Shown: positions 1 through 9,368, counted from the stretch's first letter. The stretch: DNA of 41,963 nt from Microbacterium sp. 5K110 (GCF_005774735.1 NZ_VBUM01000024.1:1-41963); one strand, 5' to 3'. Numbers and translations: made by a program. The notes: a model not told the origin generated them from the sequence alone.

Positions 1-1715
1 CCTCGGCGCTGGCGGGGATCCCCACCGGACGCGGGCTGCAGGATGACTCGCCGACGGCCGAGACCGAGACCGACGACCTCCCGGGGATCTCGGGACTCGG
101 CGGAGACAACGCGGGGCTGCCCCCGTCGGCGAACTACCGGCTCCCGGCGGTGAGCGCCCTCGCCGCCGGCACGCCGCCGAAGGAGCGGTCAGCAGCCAAC
201 GATGCCGTCGTGCGCGCGATCGAGAGCGTCATGGAGCAGTTCAAGGTCGACGCTCGCGTCACCGGGTTCTCGCGCGGCCCGACGGTGACCCAGTACGAGA
301 TCGAGGTCGGTCCCGGTGTCAAGGTCGAGCGCATCACCGCGCTCACCAACAACATCGCGTACGCGGTCGCCTCCAACGAAGTGCGCATCCTCGCGCCGAT
401 CCCCGGCAAGAGTGCGATCGGCGTCGAAATTCCCAACGCCGACCGTGAGATCGTCACCCTCGGCGACATCCTGCGATCGGATGCCGCGGCGGCCTCGACG
501 CACCCCATGACGATCGGCGTCGGAAAAGACGTGGGTGGTGGCTTCGTCGTCGCCAACCTCGCCAAGATGCCGCACCTCCTCGTGGCCGGTTCCACCGGCT
601 CGGGCAAGTCGAGCTTCGTGAACTCGATGATCACGAGCCTCTTGATGCGCGCGAAGCCGTCCGAGGTGCGGATGGTGCTCATCGACCCCAAGCGCGTCGA
701 GCTGACCTCCTACGCCGGTGTTCCTCACCTCATCACGCCCATCATCACGAACCCGAAGAAGGCCGCCGAGGCGCTCCAGTGGGTCGTGAAAGAGATGGAC
801 ATGCGGTACGACGACCTGGCGTCGTTCGGCTTCCGTCACATCGACGACTTCAACAAGGCCGTCGTGGCGGGCGAGATCCAGCTCCCGGCGGGAAGCGAGC
901 GCGTCCTCAAGCCGTACCCCTACCTGCTGGTGGTCGTCGACGAGCTCGCCGACCTCATGATGGTCGCGCCGCGCGACGTCGAGGACTCGATCGTCCGCAT
1001 CACGCAGCTCGCCCGCGCGAGCGGTATCCACCTCGTGCTCGCGACGCAGCGCCCTTCGGTCGACGTCGTCACGGGTCTCATCAAGGCCAACGTGCCGTCC
1101 CGCCTCGCGTTCGCCGTCACGAGCGTCACGGACTCGCGGGTCATCCTCGACCAGCCCGGCGCCGATCGCCTCATCGGTCAGGGCGACGGTCTGTTCCTGC
1201 CGATGGGTGCCTCCAAGGCCCTGCGTGTGCAGGGCGCGTGGGTCAGTGAGCAGGAGATCGAGCGCGTCGTCGCCCACGTCACGCAGCAGGCGCGTCCGGA
1301 GTACCGTTCCGACGTCCAGGCCGCGGCCGAGAAGAAAGAGATCGACGCCGACATCGGTGACGACCTCGAACTGCTGCTGGCGGCAGCCGAGCTCGTCGTC
1401 TCGACGCAGTTCGGATCGACCTCGATGCTGCAGCGCAAGCTCCGGGTCGGCTTCGCCAAGGCGGGGCGCCTCATGGACCTCCTCGAGTCGCGCGAGATCG
1501 TCGGCCCGTCCGAGGGCTCGAAAGCCCGTGACGTCCTCGTGACGAACGAACAATTGCCGAGTGTCCTGGCGCGCCTGCGCGGCGAGGAACCGCCCGTGGC
1601 GGCCGACGACGACCGCTACGGCCCCGATGCCGTGGAGTCCCAGTACGACGGCATCCCGGTGGCCGAGGACGACGAAGGCTCGGAAGACGCCTGGCAACTG
1701 ACGGGACGTGACTGA
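1..1715 (+). CDS. ftsK: FtsK/SpoIIIE DNA translocase, C-terminal part (5' end outside window)
   Basis: Double-stranded DNA pump that clears and resolves chromosome ends at the division septum. The frame is open from base 3 to the TGA at 1713-1715 (about 570 residues), so the membrane domain and start lie upstream. An acidic, Pro-rich linker is followed by the motor: Walker [10 protein letters not shown] near visible residue 195 and Walker [14 protein letters not shown] near 310, with the helicase-like stretch [23 protein letters not shown] just after it in the usual place. The winged-helix gamma domain ([20 protein letters not shown]), which reads orienting DNA motifs in known FtsK proteins, lies at about 460-520, followed by an acidic tail. 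The GTG at 150 is an internal Val, not a start. pgsA begins on the last base of the stop codon, so the two are likely co-transcribed. Confidence 0.95.
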   Translation, partial: SALAGIPTGRGLQDDSPTAETETDDLPGISGLGGDNAGLPPSANYRLPAVSALAAGTPPKERSAANDAVVRAIESVMEQFKVDARVTGFSRGPTVTQYEIEVGPGVKVERITALTNNIAYAVASNEVRILAPIPGKSAIGVEIPNADREIVTLGDILRSDAAAASTHPMTIGVGKDVGGGFVVANLAKMPHLLVAGSTGSGKSSFVNSMITSLLMRAKPSEVRMVLIDPKRVELTSYAGVPHLITPIITNPKKAAEALQWVVKEMDMRYDDLASFGFRHIDDFNKAVVAGEIQLPAGSERVLKPYPYLLVVVDELADLMMVAPRDVEDSIVRITQLARASGIHLVLATQRPSVDVVTGLIKANVPSRLAFAVTSVTDSRVILDQPGADRLIGQGDGLFLPMGASKALRVQGAWVSEQEIERVVAHVTQQARPEYRSDVQAAAEKKEIDADIGDDLELLLAAAELVVSTQFGSTSMLQRKLRVGFAKAGRLMDLLESREIVGPSEGSKARDVLVTNEQLPSVLARLRGEEPPVAADDDRYGPDAVESQYDGIPVAEDDEGSEDAWQLTGRD

Positions 1716-2302
1716 TGAGAGTGCATCCGCAGGTGCCCAACGCGATCACGATCGCCCGCATCCTGTGCGCCCCGGTCTTCCTGTGGATGCTCCTCGCCGA
1801 CGGAGGCGCCGGGGGAGGGCTGCGGTGGGCTGCGGCCGTCGTCTTCATCGTCGCGATCGCGACCGATGGCATCGACGGGTACATCGCCCGCCGCTACGAG
1901 ATCGTCAGCGACCTCGGCAAGCTCCTCGACCCGATCGCCGACAAGGCGCTCACGGGAGTGGCCTTCGTCGGGTTGTCGATCCTCGGCGAGCTGGACTGGT
2001 GGGTGACGATCCTCGTGCTGGTCCGCGAGATCGGCATCACGATCTACCGATTCCTGGTCGTGAGCGACCACGTCCTGGCGGCCGCCTGGATGGGCAAGCT
2101 GAAGACGGTGGCGCAGGCCGTGGCGCTGTCGATCGCCCTGCTGCCGTTGGCCTCGCTCTCCGAGGCCGCGGTGTGGCAGTCGACGGTGTGGTGGGCCGGG
2201 GTGGTGACCATGACGATCGCCGTGGTCCTCACCATCGCCTCGGGGATCGACTACGTCATCTCGGAGGTGCGAGGAGCCCGCGCGAAGCGGAGCGCCCGAT
2301 GA
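1715..2302 (+). CDS. pgsA: CDP-diacylglycerol-glycerol-3-phosphate 3-phosphatidyltransferase
   Basis: Makes phosphatidylglycerophosphate from CDP-diacylglycerol and glycerol-3-phosphate at the cytoplasmic membrane, the committed step to phosphatidylglycerol and cardiolipin. The 195-residue product has the complete CDP-alcohol phosphotransferase signature D-x2-DG-x2-AR-x8-G-x3-D-x3-D (DGIDGYIARR, then G, D and D before KAL) after a first hydrophobic helix, and several further membrane segments. The start ATG shares its A with the ftsK stop (TGATG), which implies translational coupling. The stop overlaps the cinA start as ATGA. Length and signature are normal. Actinobacteria carry related paralogues (pgsA2, pgsA3, PIP synthase), but the position beside cinA and recA favours pgsA. 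Confidence 0.9.
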   Translation: MRVHPQVPNAITIARILCAPVFLWMLLADGGAGGGLRWAAAVVFIVAIATDGIDGYIARRYEIVSDLGKLLDPIADKALTGVAFVGLSILGELDWWVTILVLVREIGITIYRFLVVSDHVLAAAWMGKLKTVAQAVALSIALLPLASLSEAAVWQSTVWWAGVVTMTIAVVLTIASGIDYVISEVRGARAKRSAR

Positions 2303-2826
2303 TCGACGGCGTCCCCGACGATCTCGACGAGACGCTCGTCCGTGATCCGCGTGAGAGCGCCGCGGTGCTCCTCGACCGGCTCGCCGAGCTCGGGTGGACG
2401 ATCGCGGTCGCGGAGTCGCTCACCGGCGGCATGATCGTGTCCTCTCTCGTCGACGTTCCGGGAGCCTCGCGTGTGGTCCGGGGAGGCGTGGTGGCCTACG
2501 CCACCGACGTCAAGAACAGCGTCCTCGGCGTCGATCCCGCCCTGCTCGAGGCGCACGGTGCCGTCCACCCGCGCGTCGCCCGGCAGATGGCGCGGGGCGT
2601 TCGCGAGGTCCTGGGACGCGACGGGACGCCGGCCGACGTCGGAATCGCCACGACCGGGGTCGCCGGCCCGGATGAGCAGGACGGGCAGCCGGTCGGCACC
2701 GTGCACATCGCCGTCTCCACTCCACTCGGGACGCGCGTGGATTCCCTCGTGATCTCGGGCGACCGGGATCGCATCCGGCGTGAGGCGAGCCACATCGCCA
2801 TCCGCCGTGCTCTCGCCGCCCTCTGA
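2299..2826 (+). CDS. cinA: CinA C-terminal domain protein, nicotinamide-nucleotide amidohydrolase (PncC)
   Basis: Stand-alone PncC domain of 175 residues that deamidates nicotinamide mononucleotide to nicotinate mononucleotide in NAD salvage. Seen directly: the ESLTGG motif with the Ser nucleophile (about residue 40), a downstream Lys in YATDVKNSVLGV, and the conserved ATTGVAGP loop followed by QPVGTVHIAV. The N-terminal COG1058 domain of two-domain CinA proteins is absent, which is usual in actinobacteria. The ATG at 2299 overlaps the pgsA stop (ATGA). A competence or damage-inducible role is only inherited from the family name, though the gene sits next to recA as in other bacteria. An inverted repeat follows at 2857-2883. 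Confidence 0.9.
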   Translation: MIDGVPDDLDETLVRDPRESAAVLLDRLAELGWTIAVAESLTGGMIVSSLVDVPGASRVVRGGVVAYATDVKNSVLGVDPALLEAHGAVHPRVARQMARGVREVLGRDGTPADVGIATTGVAGPDEQDGQPVGTVHIAVSTPLGTRVDSLVISGDRDRIRREASHIAIRRALAAL

Positions 2827-2856
2827 CCATCCGTTCTCGACACGCCCGGCGGAGGG

Positions 2857-2883
2857 AACAAACGGCGTCACACGCCGGTTGTT
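2857..2883 (+). terminator. Inverted repeat after cinA, possible terminator or operator
   Basis: Arms AACAAACGGCGT (2857-2868) and ACGCCGGTTGTT (2872-2883) pair over 12 positions with one mismatch around a 3-nt loop, 30 bases after cinA and ahead of clgR. There is no long T tract. It may end the ftsK-pgsA-cinA transcript or serve the clgR promoter; sequence alone does not decide. Confidence 0.5.
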
Positions 2884-2933
2884 TGAGAGCGATTCCCATC
2901 CAGTGCCCAGCGCGCGGCATTAGGGTGACCTGG

Positions 2934-2963
2934 AACGGTGTTGTACCGTTGTCCACCCGGACA
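2934..2963 (+). promoter_or_regulatory. Two inverted repeats upstream of clgR, candidate operators
   Basis: AACGGT-GTTGT-ACCGTT (2934-2950) is a perfect 6-bp dyad with a 5-base spacer. It is followed at once by TGTCC-ACCC-GGACA (2950-2963), a perfect 5-bp dyad. Both lie 32-60 bases before the clgR ATG. Neither matches the CGC-N5-GCG type site described for ClgR, so the protein that might bind them is unknown. Confidence 0.4.
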
Positions 2964-2994
2964 GCGGGGGAATCTGCAGTGAGGAGGGGTTCAC

Positions 2995-3303
2995 ATGATC
3001 CTGGTCCGTCAAGAGATCGGCGAAGTCCTGCGTGAGCTCCGCCAGCAGAAGGGCCGCACCCTTCGTCAGGTCGCCAGCCGCGCGAGTGTCGCGCTGGGGT
3101 ACCTCAGCGAGGTCGAACGCGGTCAGAAGGAGGCGTCGAGCGAGATCCTCGCGTCCGTCGCCGAGGCCCTCGATGTCCCCATCTCGACGATCATGCGCGA
3201 GGTCGGCGACCGACTGTCGGTCCTCGAAGGTTTGCAGACCTTCCCCGATGTCGTCCCCGACGATCTGGTCGCGGCGGTCGAGCCCGAGCTCTCCCTGCAC
3301 TGA
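2995..3303 (+). CDS. clgR: XRE-family transcriptional regulator ClgR
   Basis: Small DNA-binding activator (102 residues) which in actinobacteria controls Clp protease genes and proteostasis. The helix-turn-helix spans about residues 10-63 (EVLRELRQQKGRTLRQVASR, then VALGYLSEVERGQKEASSEIL). The block GYLSEVERGQKEASSE is characteristic of the ClgR group rather than of XRE proteins in general. The C-terminus (LQTFPDVVPDDLVAAVEPELSLH) is variable. GAGGAGG at 2981-2987, 7 bases before the ATG, fixes the start. Position between cinA and recA matches the family's conserved location. ClgR itself is a Clp substrate in studied species; the terminal Leu-His is not a strong degron, so that is not assumed here. 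Confidence 0.9.
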   Translation: MILVRQEIGEVLRELRQQKGRTLRQVASRASVALGYLSEVERGQKEASSEILASVAEALDVPISTIMREVGDRLSVLEGLQTFPDVVPDDLVAAVEPELSLH

Positions 3304-3312
3304 CGTCTCTGC

Positions 3313-3537
3313 ATGCGTCGAAGTGAGTTCGATCGTGCCGTCGCCGACGAGTTCGGACCTCGGGGCGGTTCTTTGATGACCGATCTCGTGCTGTCCGCCG
3401 TGGGCGGGCGCACGAGTGCCGATGCCCTCGCCGCGGGCGTCGATCCGCGTGAGGTGTGGCTCGCGCTCTGCGAAGAGACCGACGTTCCGCGGGATCGCCG
3501 CTACGGCGTCGGACGTCTCGACCCGCGGCAACGCTGA
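3313..3537 (+). CDS. DUF3046 family protein
   Basis: 74-residue protein of unknown function, found between clgR and recA in many actinobacteria. Family features seen: N-terminal RRSEFDRAVADEFG, central VLSAVGGRTSADALAAGVDPREVW and a charged tail. The ATG lies 9 bases after the clgR stop with no convincing Shine-Dalgarno, so translation may depend on clgR. No catalytic motif, signal peptide or membrane segment is visible. The conserved position suggests co-regulation with clgR; any role in DNA repair would be a guess. Confidence 0.85.
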   Translation: MRRSEFDRAVADEFGPRGGSLMTDLVLSAVGGRTSADALAAGVDPREVWLALCEETDVPRDRRYGVGRLDPRQR

Positions 3538-3906
3538 TCCCCTCGGGCCCGCTTGCGGCGCGCCCGCGGATGCCGTGGGCTCGTGGCCCGCCCGCATTGT
3601 CCCCTGCGCGGATGACGGGCGCAGCTGGACGCCCGGGGCACGGGTGGATGCGGGACGAGTTCGGTAGTCGACTCGCCGGAACCGGCGTGTCATCGAATCT
3701 TCGTTCGATATCCGCGTAGGCTCCTGCACATCGGAGTTTCGAGCGGGTTCGTCCCCAGAAGGTCGGGTTTCCTCCGCCGATGTCGGAGGCCCTCCCTAAC
3801 GTGGGCGAAGTCGAACGACACTCTGAACGCCTTGTCGGGAATCTCCACCGTCGGTGGAGAACGCGACAGCCTATAGGCGACGGAACGCGAGCAGAAAGAA
3901 GACGTC
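3538..3906 (+). promoter_or_regulatory. recA upstream region (369 bp without a gene)
   Basis: No plausible gene. It holds a GC hairpin at 3616-3635 (CGGGCG/CGCCCG, 8-nt loop) that may end the clgR-DUF3046 transcript, a LexA box at 3693-3708, a -10-like TAGGCT at 3717-3722, a hairpin at 3771-3789 (CCTCCG/CGGAGG), and a perfect hairpin at 3842-3860 (TCTCCACC-GTC-GGTGGAGA). If transcription starts near 3729, recA has an mRNA leader of about 180 nt that contains the last two hairpins. Confidence 0.6.
3693..3708 (+). promoter_or_regulatory. LexA (SOS) box of recA
   Basis: TCGAAT-CTTC-GTTCGA matches the actinobacterial SOS box TCGAAC-N4-GTTCGA with one difference, and the dyad extends one base each side. 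It overlaps the expected -35 position for TAGGCT at 3717-3722, a suitable place for repression by the LexA encoded at 14859-15548. Confidence 0.85.
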
Positions 3907-4956
3907 ATGCCCTCACCCGCAGAACGCGAGAAGGCCCTCGAGTCGGCCCTCGCCCAGATCGACCGTCAGTTCGGAAAGGGCTCGGTCATGCGCCTGGGCA
4001 GCGACGAGCGCGCCCCGATCGAGACCATCCCGACGGGTTCCATCGCCCTCGACGCCGCTCTGGGGATCGGCGGGCTTCCCCGCGGCCGCATCATCGAGAT
4101 CTACGGTCCGGAGTCGTCGGGTAAGACGACGCTCACCCTGCATGCGATCGCCAACGCGCAGCGCGCCGGGGGTATCGCCGCCTTCATCGACGCCGAGCAC
4201 GCGCTCGACCCCGAGTACGCCAAGAAGCTCGGCGTCGACATCGATGCGCTTCTGGTGTCGCAGCCCGATACCGGTGAGCAGGCGCTCGAGATCGCCGACA
4301 TGCTGATCCGTTCCGGCGCCATCGACCTCGTCGTCATCGACTCCGTCGCCGCCCTCGTTCCCGAGGCCGAGATCAAGGGCGAGATGGGTGACTCCCACGT
4401 CGGTCTCCAGGCCCGTCTGATGTCGCAGGCACTCCGCAAGCTCACGGGTGGGCTGAACACCACCAAGACGACGGCGATCTTCATCAACCAGTTGCGCGAG
4501 AAGATCGGTGTGTTCTTCGGGTCCCCCGAGACCACCGCCGGTGGAAAGGCGTTGAAGTTCTACGCTTCGGTCCGTCTCGACATCCGTCGAATCGAGACCC
4601 TGAAAGACGGCACCGAGGCGGTCGGTAACCGCACTCGCGTGAAGGTCGTCAAGAACAAGATGGCGCCGCCCTTCAAGCAGGCCGAGTTCGACATCATCTA
4701 CGGCGTGGGTATTTCCCGCGAGGGAAGCCTCATCGACTTCGGTGTCGAGCACGGCATCGTGAAGAAGTCCGGTGCCTGGTACACCTACGACGGCGAGCAG
4801 CTGGGCCAGGGCAAAGAGAACGCCCGCGGGTTCCTCATCAAGAACCCCGACGTCGCGGCTGAGATCGAGTCGAAGATCAAGACCAAGCTCGGCATCGGTG
4901 TCGCCCCCGCGGCGGCGCCGACCACCGACGAGCTGGCCGCCCGCCGCCCCGCCTGA
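3907..4956 (+). CDS. recA: Recombinase RecA
   Basis: ATP-dependent strand-exchange protein for homologous recombination, and coprotease that triggers LexA self-cleavage. The 349-residue product has Walker [10 protein letters not shown] (67-75), the Walker B region [16 protein letters not shown], the loop [11 protein letters not shown] and the C-terminal domain [18 protein letters not shown]. It is uninterrupted: there is no intein at the P-loop region where the M. tuberculosis protein carries one. A purine-rich AGAAAGAAGA lies just before the ATG. recX begins on the last base of the stop (TGATG). SOS control is supported by the box at 3693-3708. Confidence 0.99.
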   Translation: MPSPAEREKALESALAQIDRQFGKGSVMRLGSDERAPIETIPTGSIALDAALGIGGLPRGRIIEIYGPESSGKTTLTLHAIANAQRAGGIAAFIDAEHALDPEYAKKLGVDIDALLVSQPDTGEQALEIADMLIRSGAIDLVVIDSVAALVPEAEIKGEMGDSHVGLQARLMSQALRKLTGGLNTTKTTAIFINQLREKIGVFFGSPETTAGGKALKFYASVRLDIRRIETLKDGTEAVGNRTRVKVVKNKMAPPFKQAEFDIIYGVGISREGSLIDFGVEHGIVKKSGAWYTYDGEQLGQGKENARGFLIKNPDVAAEIESKIKTKLGIGVAPAAAPTTDELAARRPA

Positions 4957-5738
4957 TGATCGACGACGCAGGCCGCCCGGGCCGTGGATCCGAGACACTC
5001 TCGGGCCGCGGCGCGGGCGGCGGCGCGGTCGAGGACGCTCTCGCCCCCGTGATCCCTCTGTTCGGTGCGCGGGAACGCGAGGCGAAACCGCCGCATGACG
5101 GCGCGTCTGGCGAGACGCGACCAGGTGCGGGTCGCGCACGCGCACGGTGGACGCTTCCGGGCGACAGTACGGGCGAGATCAATGACGCGGGCGTCGCTGT
5201 CGACTCGCCGGATGAGATCCGCGACCGGGCGGAAGCGCTGCTCCTGCGGAGGCTCCGCGGACGCTCGCTTTCTCTGGTCGAGGCGGGCGCGGTCGTCCGC
5301 GAGGTCGAGGGTGCGGATGAGGCGATCGTCGACGAGGTCGTGGCGAAGTTCGTCGACCTCGGTTACCTGAACGACGAGGCCTTCGCCGAGCAACTGGCCA
5401 TGACCGCCATCGAACGACGTGGCCAGGGCCGTCGGGCAGTCGTCCAGACGCTCCGCAAGCGGGGGATCCCACGCGAGGTGGCCGACGCCGCCGTCGCCGA
5501 GCTCCCCGACGACGATGCCGAGCGGGCTCTGGAGTTCGCGCGATCCAAGATCCGCGGTGTGAGCGGCAAGGACTACGACGCCAGCCTGCGGCGCCTCGCG
5601 GGCCAGCTGGCCCGTCGCGGCTACTCCTCTTCGGTATCGCTCGACGCAGCGCGTCAGGCACTGGCGGAAGCCGGTGTGCGTCGTGCGCCCTTCACTCGTC
5701 CCGCCCCCTCGGGTGTGCGCTTCACCCCCGACGACTGA
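4956..5738 (+). CDS. recX: Regulatory protein RecX with a long N-terminal extension
   Basis: Modulator that binds RecA and limits filament growth. The conserved three-helix repeats start near residue 84 (DEIRDRAEALLLRRLRGRSL) and include FVDLGYLNDEAFAEQLAMTA and LRKRGIPREVADAAVAEL. About 80 residues of Gly/Arg-rich, probably disordered sequence precede them, making the protein 260 residues against about 150-200 for typical RecX. The ATG at 4956 overlaps the recA stop, so coupling supports this start; an internal start cannot be excluded. A weak hairpin at 5744-5759 follows the gene. Confidence 0.92.
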   Translation: MIDDAGRPGRGSETLSGRGAGGGAVEDALAPVIPLFGAREREAKPPHDGASGETRPGAGRARARWTLPGDSTGEINDAGVAVDSPDEIRDRAEALLLRRLRGRSLSLVEAGAVVREVEGADEAIVDEVVAKFVDLGYLNDEAFAEQLAMTAIERRGQGRRAVVQTLRKRGIPREVADAAVAELPDDDAERALEFARSKIRGVSGKDYDASLRRLAGQLARRGYSSSVSLDAARQALAEAGVRRAPFTRPAPSGVRFTPDD

Positions 5739-5743
5739 GCCGT

Positions 5744-5759
5744 CTCCGCGCCGGCGGAG
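5744..5759 (+). terminator. Weak hairpin after recX
   Basis: CTCCGC-GCCG-GCGGAG, a 6-bp stem just after the recX stop with no T tract. A possible end of the recA-recX transcript. Confidence 0.3.
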
Positions 5760-5903
5760 CGCACGCCGGCAATGACACGGTCGTGCCGTCCGAATCCGCA
5801 CGGCCCTCCGCCGCCCGGCGTGGGGTGGACTCCGACGCGGGCTCGGGGCGTACGCCGGCACGGGCTCGGGTGCACGGACCCCGGCACCGGCGCGAGCGGC
5901 GCT

Positions 5904-5909
5904 TAGAAT
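5904..5909 (+). promoter_or_regulatory. -10 box of miaB
   Basis: TAGAAT lies 10 bases before the ATG at 5920, so the transcript probably has a leader of only a few bases. The in-frame ATG at 5908 overlaps this box and is therefore an unlikely start. Confidence 0.5.
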
Positions 5910-5919
5910 GGCACGCATC

Positions 5920-7470
5920 ATGACGACCCCCGTATCCACGCCGACGCTGATCGCGCCGTCCGCCGCTGCTGTCGCAGCCGACGGTCGTGCCCGCACCTAC
6001 GAGGTGCGCACGTTCGGCTGTCAGATGAACGTCCACGACTCCGAGCGCCTGTCGGGCTCGCTCGAAAGCGCCGGGTACGTGCGCGCCGACGCCGGCGCCG
6101 ACGCCGACGTCGTCGTGATCAACACGTGTGCCGTGCGTGACAACGCCGCGGGCAAGCTGTACGGCACGCTTGGCCACTTGAAGTCGCGCAAGGACGCTCA
6201 CGGCGGCATGCAGATCGCCGTCGGCGGGTGCCTCGCCCAGATGGACAAGGACGCCGTCCAGCAGAAGGCGCCGTGGGTCGATGTCGTCTTCGGAACGCAC
6301 AACATGGGGTCGCTGCCCGGAATGCTGGAGCGGGCGCGCCACAACGGCGAGGCCGAGCTCGAGATCCTCGAGTCCCTCGAGATCTTCCCGTCCACCCTGC
6401 CCACCAAGCGCGACTCGGTGCACAGCGGCTGGGTGTCCATCTCGGTCGGCTGCAACAACACGTGCACCTTCTGCATCGTGCCGAGCCTGCGCGGCAAAGA
6501 GAAGGACCGTCGTCCCGGCGACATCCTGAACGAGATCCGGCTGCTCGTCGACGACGGAGCGATCGAGGTCACGCTGCTGGGCCAGAACGTCAACTCCTAC
6601 GGGGTCGAGTTCGGTGACCGTCTTGCGTTCGGCAAGCTGCTGCGCGCGGCGGGCGAGATCGAGGGCCTGGAGCGGATCCGCTTCACGAGCCCTCACCCGG
6701 CGGCGTTCACCGACGACGTCATCGCCGCGATGGCCGAGACGCCGGCGGTCATGCCGCAGCTGCACATGCCTCTGCAGTCCGGTTCGGACCGCATCCTCAA
6801 GGCGATGCGCCGGTCGTACCGCAGCGAGCGTTTCCTCGGTATCCTGGACCGCGTCCGCGAGCGCATCCCGCACGCGGCGATTACAACCGACATCATCGTG
6901 GGCTTCCCGGGCGAGACGGATGCCGACTTCGACGAGACGATGCGTGTCGTCGAGGCCTCGCGCTTCGCCAGCGCGTTCACCTTCCAGTACTCGATCCGTG
7001 AGGGCACACCGGCCGCCACGATGGAGGACCAGGTGCCCAAGGCCGTCGTGCAAGAGCGCTACGAACGACTCGTGGCTCTGCAGGAGCGCATCTCGCTCGA
7101 AGAGAACCAGAAGCAGCTCGGGCGTGCGCTCGAGGTGCTGGTCTCCGCGGGCGAGGGCAAGAAGGATGCCGCGACCCGCCGCCTCACCGGTCGCGCCGAA
7201 GACAATCGTCTCGTGCACTTCGAGGTGCCCGACGGGTCCGTGCTGCCGCGCCCCGGTGACGTCGTCTCGGTCGTGGTCACCCACGCCGGACCCTTCCACC
7301 TGCTCGCGGACGCTCCCGCGGGCGAGCCGCTGCGGATCCGCCGGACACGCGCCGGCGACGCCTGGGACCGTTCGCAGGCGGAGTCGTGCGGCGTGCCCGC
7401 CTCGACCGCCGACGAGGGCACCGTTCGCGCCGTCTCGCTGGGCCTGCCGACGCTGCGCATCGGCGGGTGA
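5920..7470 (+). CDS. miaB: tRNA-2-methylthio-N6-dimethylallyladenosine synthase MiaB
   Basis: Radical-SAM methylthiotransferase that adds the 2-methylthio group to i6A37 of tRNAs reading UNN codons, acting after MiaA, whose gene follows. Three N-terminal cysteines for the auxiliary cluster appear in [14 protein letters not shown] and VGGCLAQ. The radical-SAM triad is CNNTCTFC in [22 protein letters not shown]-terminal TRAM domain follows ([13 protein letters not shown] to [16 protein letters not shown]), with an extra tail of about 60 residues ending in [12 protein letters not shown] chose ATG 5920 (516 residues) over ATG 5908 because the latter overlaps the -10 box. miaA starts inside the stop codon (GTGA). 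Confidence 0.95.
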   Translation: MTTPVSTPTLIAPSAAAVAADGRARTYEVRTFGCQMNVHDSERLSGSLESAGYVRADAGADADVVVINTCAVRDNAAGKLYGTLGHLKSRKDAHGGMQIAVGGCLAQMDKDAVQQKAPWVDVVFGTHNMGSLPGMLERARHNGEAELEILESLEIFPSTLPTKRDSVHSGWVSISVGCNNTCTFCIVPSLRGKEKDRRPGDILNEIRLLVDDGAIEVTLLGQNVNSYGVEFGDRLAFGKLLRAAGEIEGLERIRFTSPHPAAFTDDVIAAMAETPAVMPQLHMPLQSGSDRILKAMRRSYRSERFLGILDRVRERIPHAAITTDIIVGFPGETDADFDETMRVVEASRFASAFTFQYSIREGTPAATMEDQVPKAVVQERYERLVALQERISLEENQKQLGRALEVLVSAGEGKKDAATRRLTGRAEDNRLVHFEVPDGSVLPRPGDVVSVVVTHAGPFHLLADAPAGEPLRIRRTRAGDAWDRSQAESCGVPASTADEGTVRAVSLGLPTLRIGG

Positions 7471-8405
7471 CCGCGGACGAGGTCGCCGCACCGCGACTGT
7501 GGGCGATCGTCGGAGCGACCGGGACGGGGAAGACCGGGCTCTCGCTCGACTTCGCCGAGGCACTCGGACGTCGCGGTCGCCCCGCCGAGATCGTCAACGC
7601 GGATGCCATGCAGCTGTACCGCGGGATGGACATCGGTACCGCCAAGCTCCCGGTCGCCGAGCGGCGTGGCATCCCGCACCACCTCTTCGACGCGCTCGAG
7701 GTGACGGACGAGGCCGCGGTCGCGTGGTACCAGGTGGCGGCGCGCGAGGCGATCTCGGCGATTCACGGGCGCGGCGCCGACGCGATCCTCGTCGGAGGCT
7801 CCGGTCTCTATGTCTCGGGCGTCCTCTGGGATTTCCGCTTTCCACCCCGCGACGCGTCCGTGCGGGCGGAACTCGAGGCGTTGCTCGACCGACTCGGTCC
7901 CGGTGCTCTGTTCGAGCGGCTCCGTGCGGCGGATCCCACCGCAGCCGAGCGCATCGACCCGCGCAACGGACGCCGCGTCGTGCGCGCCCTCGAAGTGCTC
8001 GCGCAAGGCGCGGACACGCACGGCGGTGCCCTTCCCGAGGCGCCGGCCTTCTGGCATCCGTCGACGTCGATCCTCGGCACCGCCTTCGAGCGCGACCAGC
8101 TCGTCGGTCTGCTGGACGCGCGAGTGGAGCGCATGTGGGCGGATGGGCTGCTCGACGAGGTTGCCGCGCTCCGGCGCGACGGTCTCGAGCGCGGGGCCAC
8201 CGCCGCCCGGGCGATCGGGTACGCGCAGGCTCTCGCCGAGCTGCGCGGCGAGGTCACTCGCGACGAGGCGATCGCCCAGACGCAGGCGCTCACGCGTCGC
8301 TACGCCCGCCGACAGGTGTCCTGGTTCCGGCGCTATGCCGACGCGCGGTGGGTCGATGCCCGGACGGCCGACGCCGACGCCCTCGCAGCCGAGGTCGAGG
8401 GCTGA
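7467..8405 (+). CDS. miaA: tRNA dimethylallyltransferase MiaA
   Basis: Transfers a dimethylallyl group to A37 of tRNA, giving the substrate of MiaB. The 312-residue product has the P-loop GATGTGKT at about 16-23, the substrate loop [33 protein letters not shown], and the C-terminal motifs [10 protein letters not shown] and [14 protein letters not shown]. The GTG at 7467 overlaps the miaB stop (GTGA) and puts the P-loop at the usual distance from the N-terminus. The frame stays open to 7386, but those extra codons lie inside miaB and are not needed. A short gap before dapF contains only the dapF promoter. Confidence 0.95.
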   Translation: MTADEVAAPRLWAIVGATGTGKTGLSLDFAEALGRRGRPAEIVNADAMQLYRGMDIGTAKLPVAERRGIPHHLFDALEVTDEAAVAWYQVAAREAISAIHGRGADAILVGGSGLYVSGVLWDFRFPPRDASVRAELEALLDRLGPGALFERLRAADPTAAERIDPRNGRRVVRALEVLAQGADTHGGALPEAPAFWHPSTSILGTAFERDQLVGLLDARVERMWADGLLDEVAALRRDGLERGATAARAIGYAQALAELRGEVTRDEAIAQTQALTRRYARRQVSWFRRYADARWVDARTADADALAAEVEG

Positions 8406-8501
8406 CCGCACGGATCCGGGCGTGCGACCGCGAACAGGGGCTCGGTCGCGCGGCGATCGCCGAGGCCGAACGGCGACGGGCGGCCCTCGGACGCCGTTGC
8501 C

Positions 8502-8507
8502 TAGACT
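8502..8507 (+). promoter_or_regulatory. -10 box of dapF, leaderless
   Basis: TAGACT ends 6 bases before the ATG at 8514, so the start codon itself is the predicted first transcribed base. Confidence 0.7.
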
Positions 8508-8513
8508 GGGCGC

Positions 8514-9368
8514 ATGGCGACTCTCGCGTTCACCAAGGGCCACGGCACCGGCAACGACTTCGTGGTCGTGTCCGACCCGGACGGCGAGCTCGACCTCTCG
8601 GATGACCAGGTCGCGATCCTCTGCGATCGCCACTTCGGCATCGGCGCCGACGGGCTGCTGCGCGTCGTGCGCTCGGCGGCCATCGCCGAGGGGGCGGATG
8701 TCGCCGCCTCCGGCGCCGAGTGGTTCATGGACTACCGCAACGCCGACGGATCGAAGGCGGAGATGTGCGGCAACGGCACGCGCGTGTTCGCCCGCTACCT
8801 TACGGACACGGGTCTCGCCGACATCACCGGGGGGCTGCGCATCGGCACGCGTGCCGGGGTGAAGACGCTCACGCGCAGCGACCGCGGCTTCGAAGTCGAC
8901 CTGGGGGAGTTCCGCATCGAGCCGGGCGACGTGCTCGTGCGGGCCAAGGGGCTCCCGGTGGCCCGCCCCGGTGTGGGCGTCGACGTCGGCAATCCTCACG
9001 TCGTCGTCGCTCTGTCGTCGGACAGCGAGCTCGACGGCCTCGAGCTCGCTTACCAGCCGGTTCTCGACCCCGCACCGGCCCGCGGCGCGAACGTCGAGTT
9101 CGTGGTGCCCGCCGATCCGCTCGTCCACGAGGGTGTCGGCGCGATCAGCATGCGGGTGTTCGAACGCGGTGTCGGCGAGACGCTCAGCTGTGGAACGGGT
9201 GTCGCCGCCGCTGCTCTCGCCGTCCGGCACTGGGCGGGTTCGGCCGCGCCGGACTCCTGGGTCGTCGACACTCGCGGTGGCACTCTGGGGGTGCGCATCG
9301 CCGACGGCCGCGTGTACCTCTCGGGCCCGGCATCCCTCGTCTTCACCGGCGAGGTCGCCCTCGCCTGA
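8514..9368 (+). CDS. dapF: Diaminopimelate epimerase
   Basis: Interconverts LL- and meso-diaminopimelate for peptidoglycan and lysine synthesis. It is a cofactor-independent two-base enzyme with catalytic Cys85 in [10 protein letters not shown] and Cys226 in [12 protein letters not shown]. The N-terminal [12 protein letters not shown] and the DVGNPHVVV motif are also present. At 284 residues the length is normal. There is no Shine-Dalgarno; the -10 box at 8502-8507 predicts a leaderless mRNA. The gene converges with the methyltransferase on the other strand, with a hairpin between them. Confidence 0.97.
   Translation: MATLAFTKGHGTGNDFVVVSDPDGELDLSDDQVAILCDRHFGIGADGLLRVVRSAAIAEGADVAASGAEWFMDYRNADGSKAEMCGNGTRVFARYLTDTGLADITGGLRIGTRAGVKTLTRSDRGFEVDLGEFRIEPGDVLVRAKGLPVARPGVGVDVGNPHVVVALSSDSELDGLELAYQPVLDPAPARGANVEFVVPADPLVHEGVGAISMRVFERGVGETLSCGTGVAAAALAVRHWAGSAAPDSWVVDTRGGTLGVRIADGRVYLSGPASLVFTGEVALA

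Noticed and set aside
189..1697. 502-codon open frame on the minus strand opposite ftsK
   Set aside because: A shadow of high-GC coding sequence: Arg/Asp/His-rich, low-complexity product, no domain, and the plus strand encodes an unmistakable FtsK motor.
3456..3719. Possible small genes in the recA upstream region
   Set aside because: Arg/Pro-rich translations overlapping the DUF3046 gene and the SOS box, with no ribosome-binding site.
3907..4956. RecA intein
   Set aside because: Checked because some actinobacterial recA genes carry one; the P-loop and the rest of the reading frame are continuous and of normal length.
6614..8605. 663-codon plus-strand frame overlapping miaB and miaA
   Set aside because: Out-of-frame, Arg/Ser-rich translation of two recognised enzymes.
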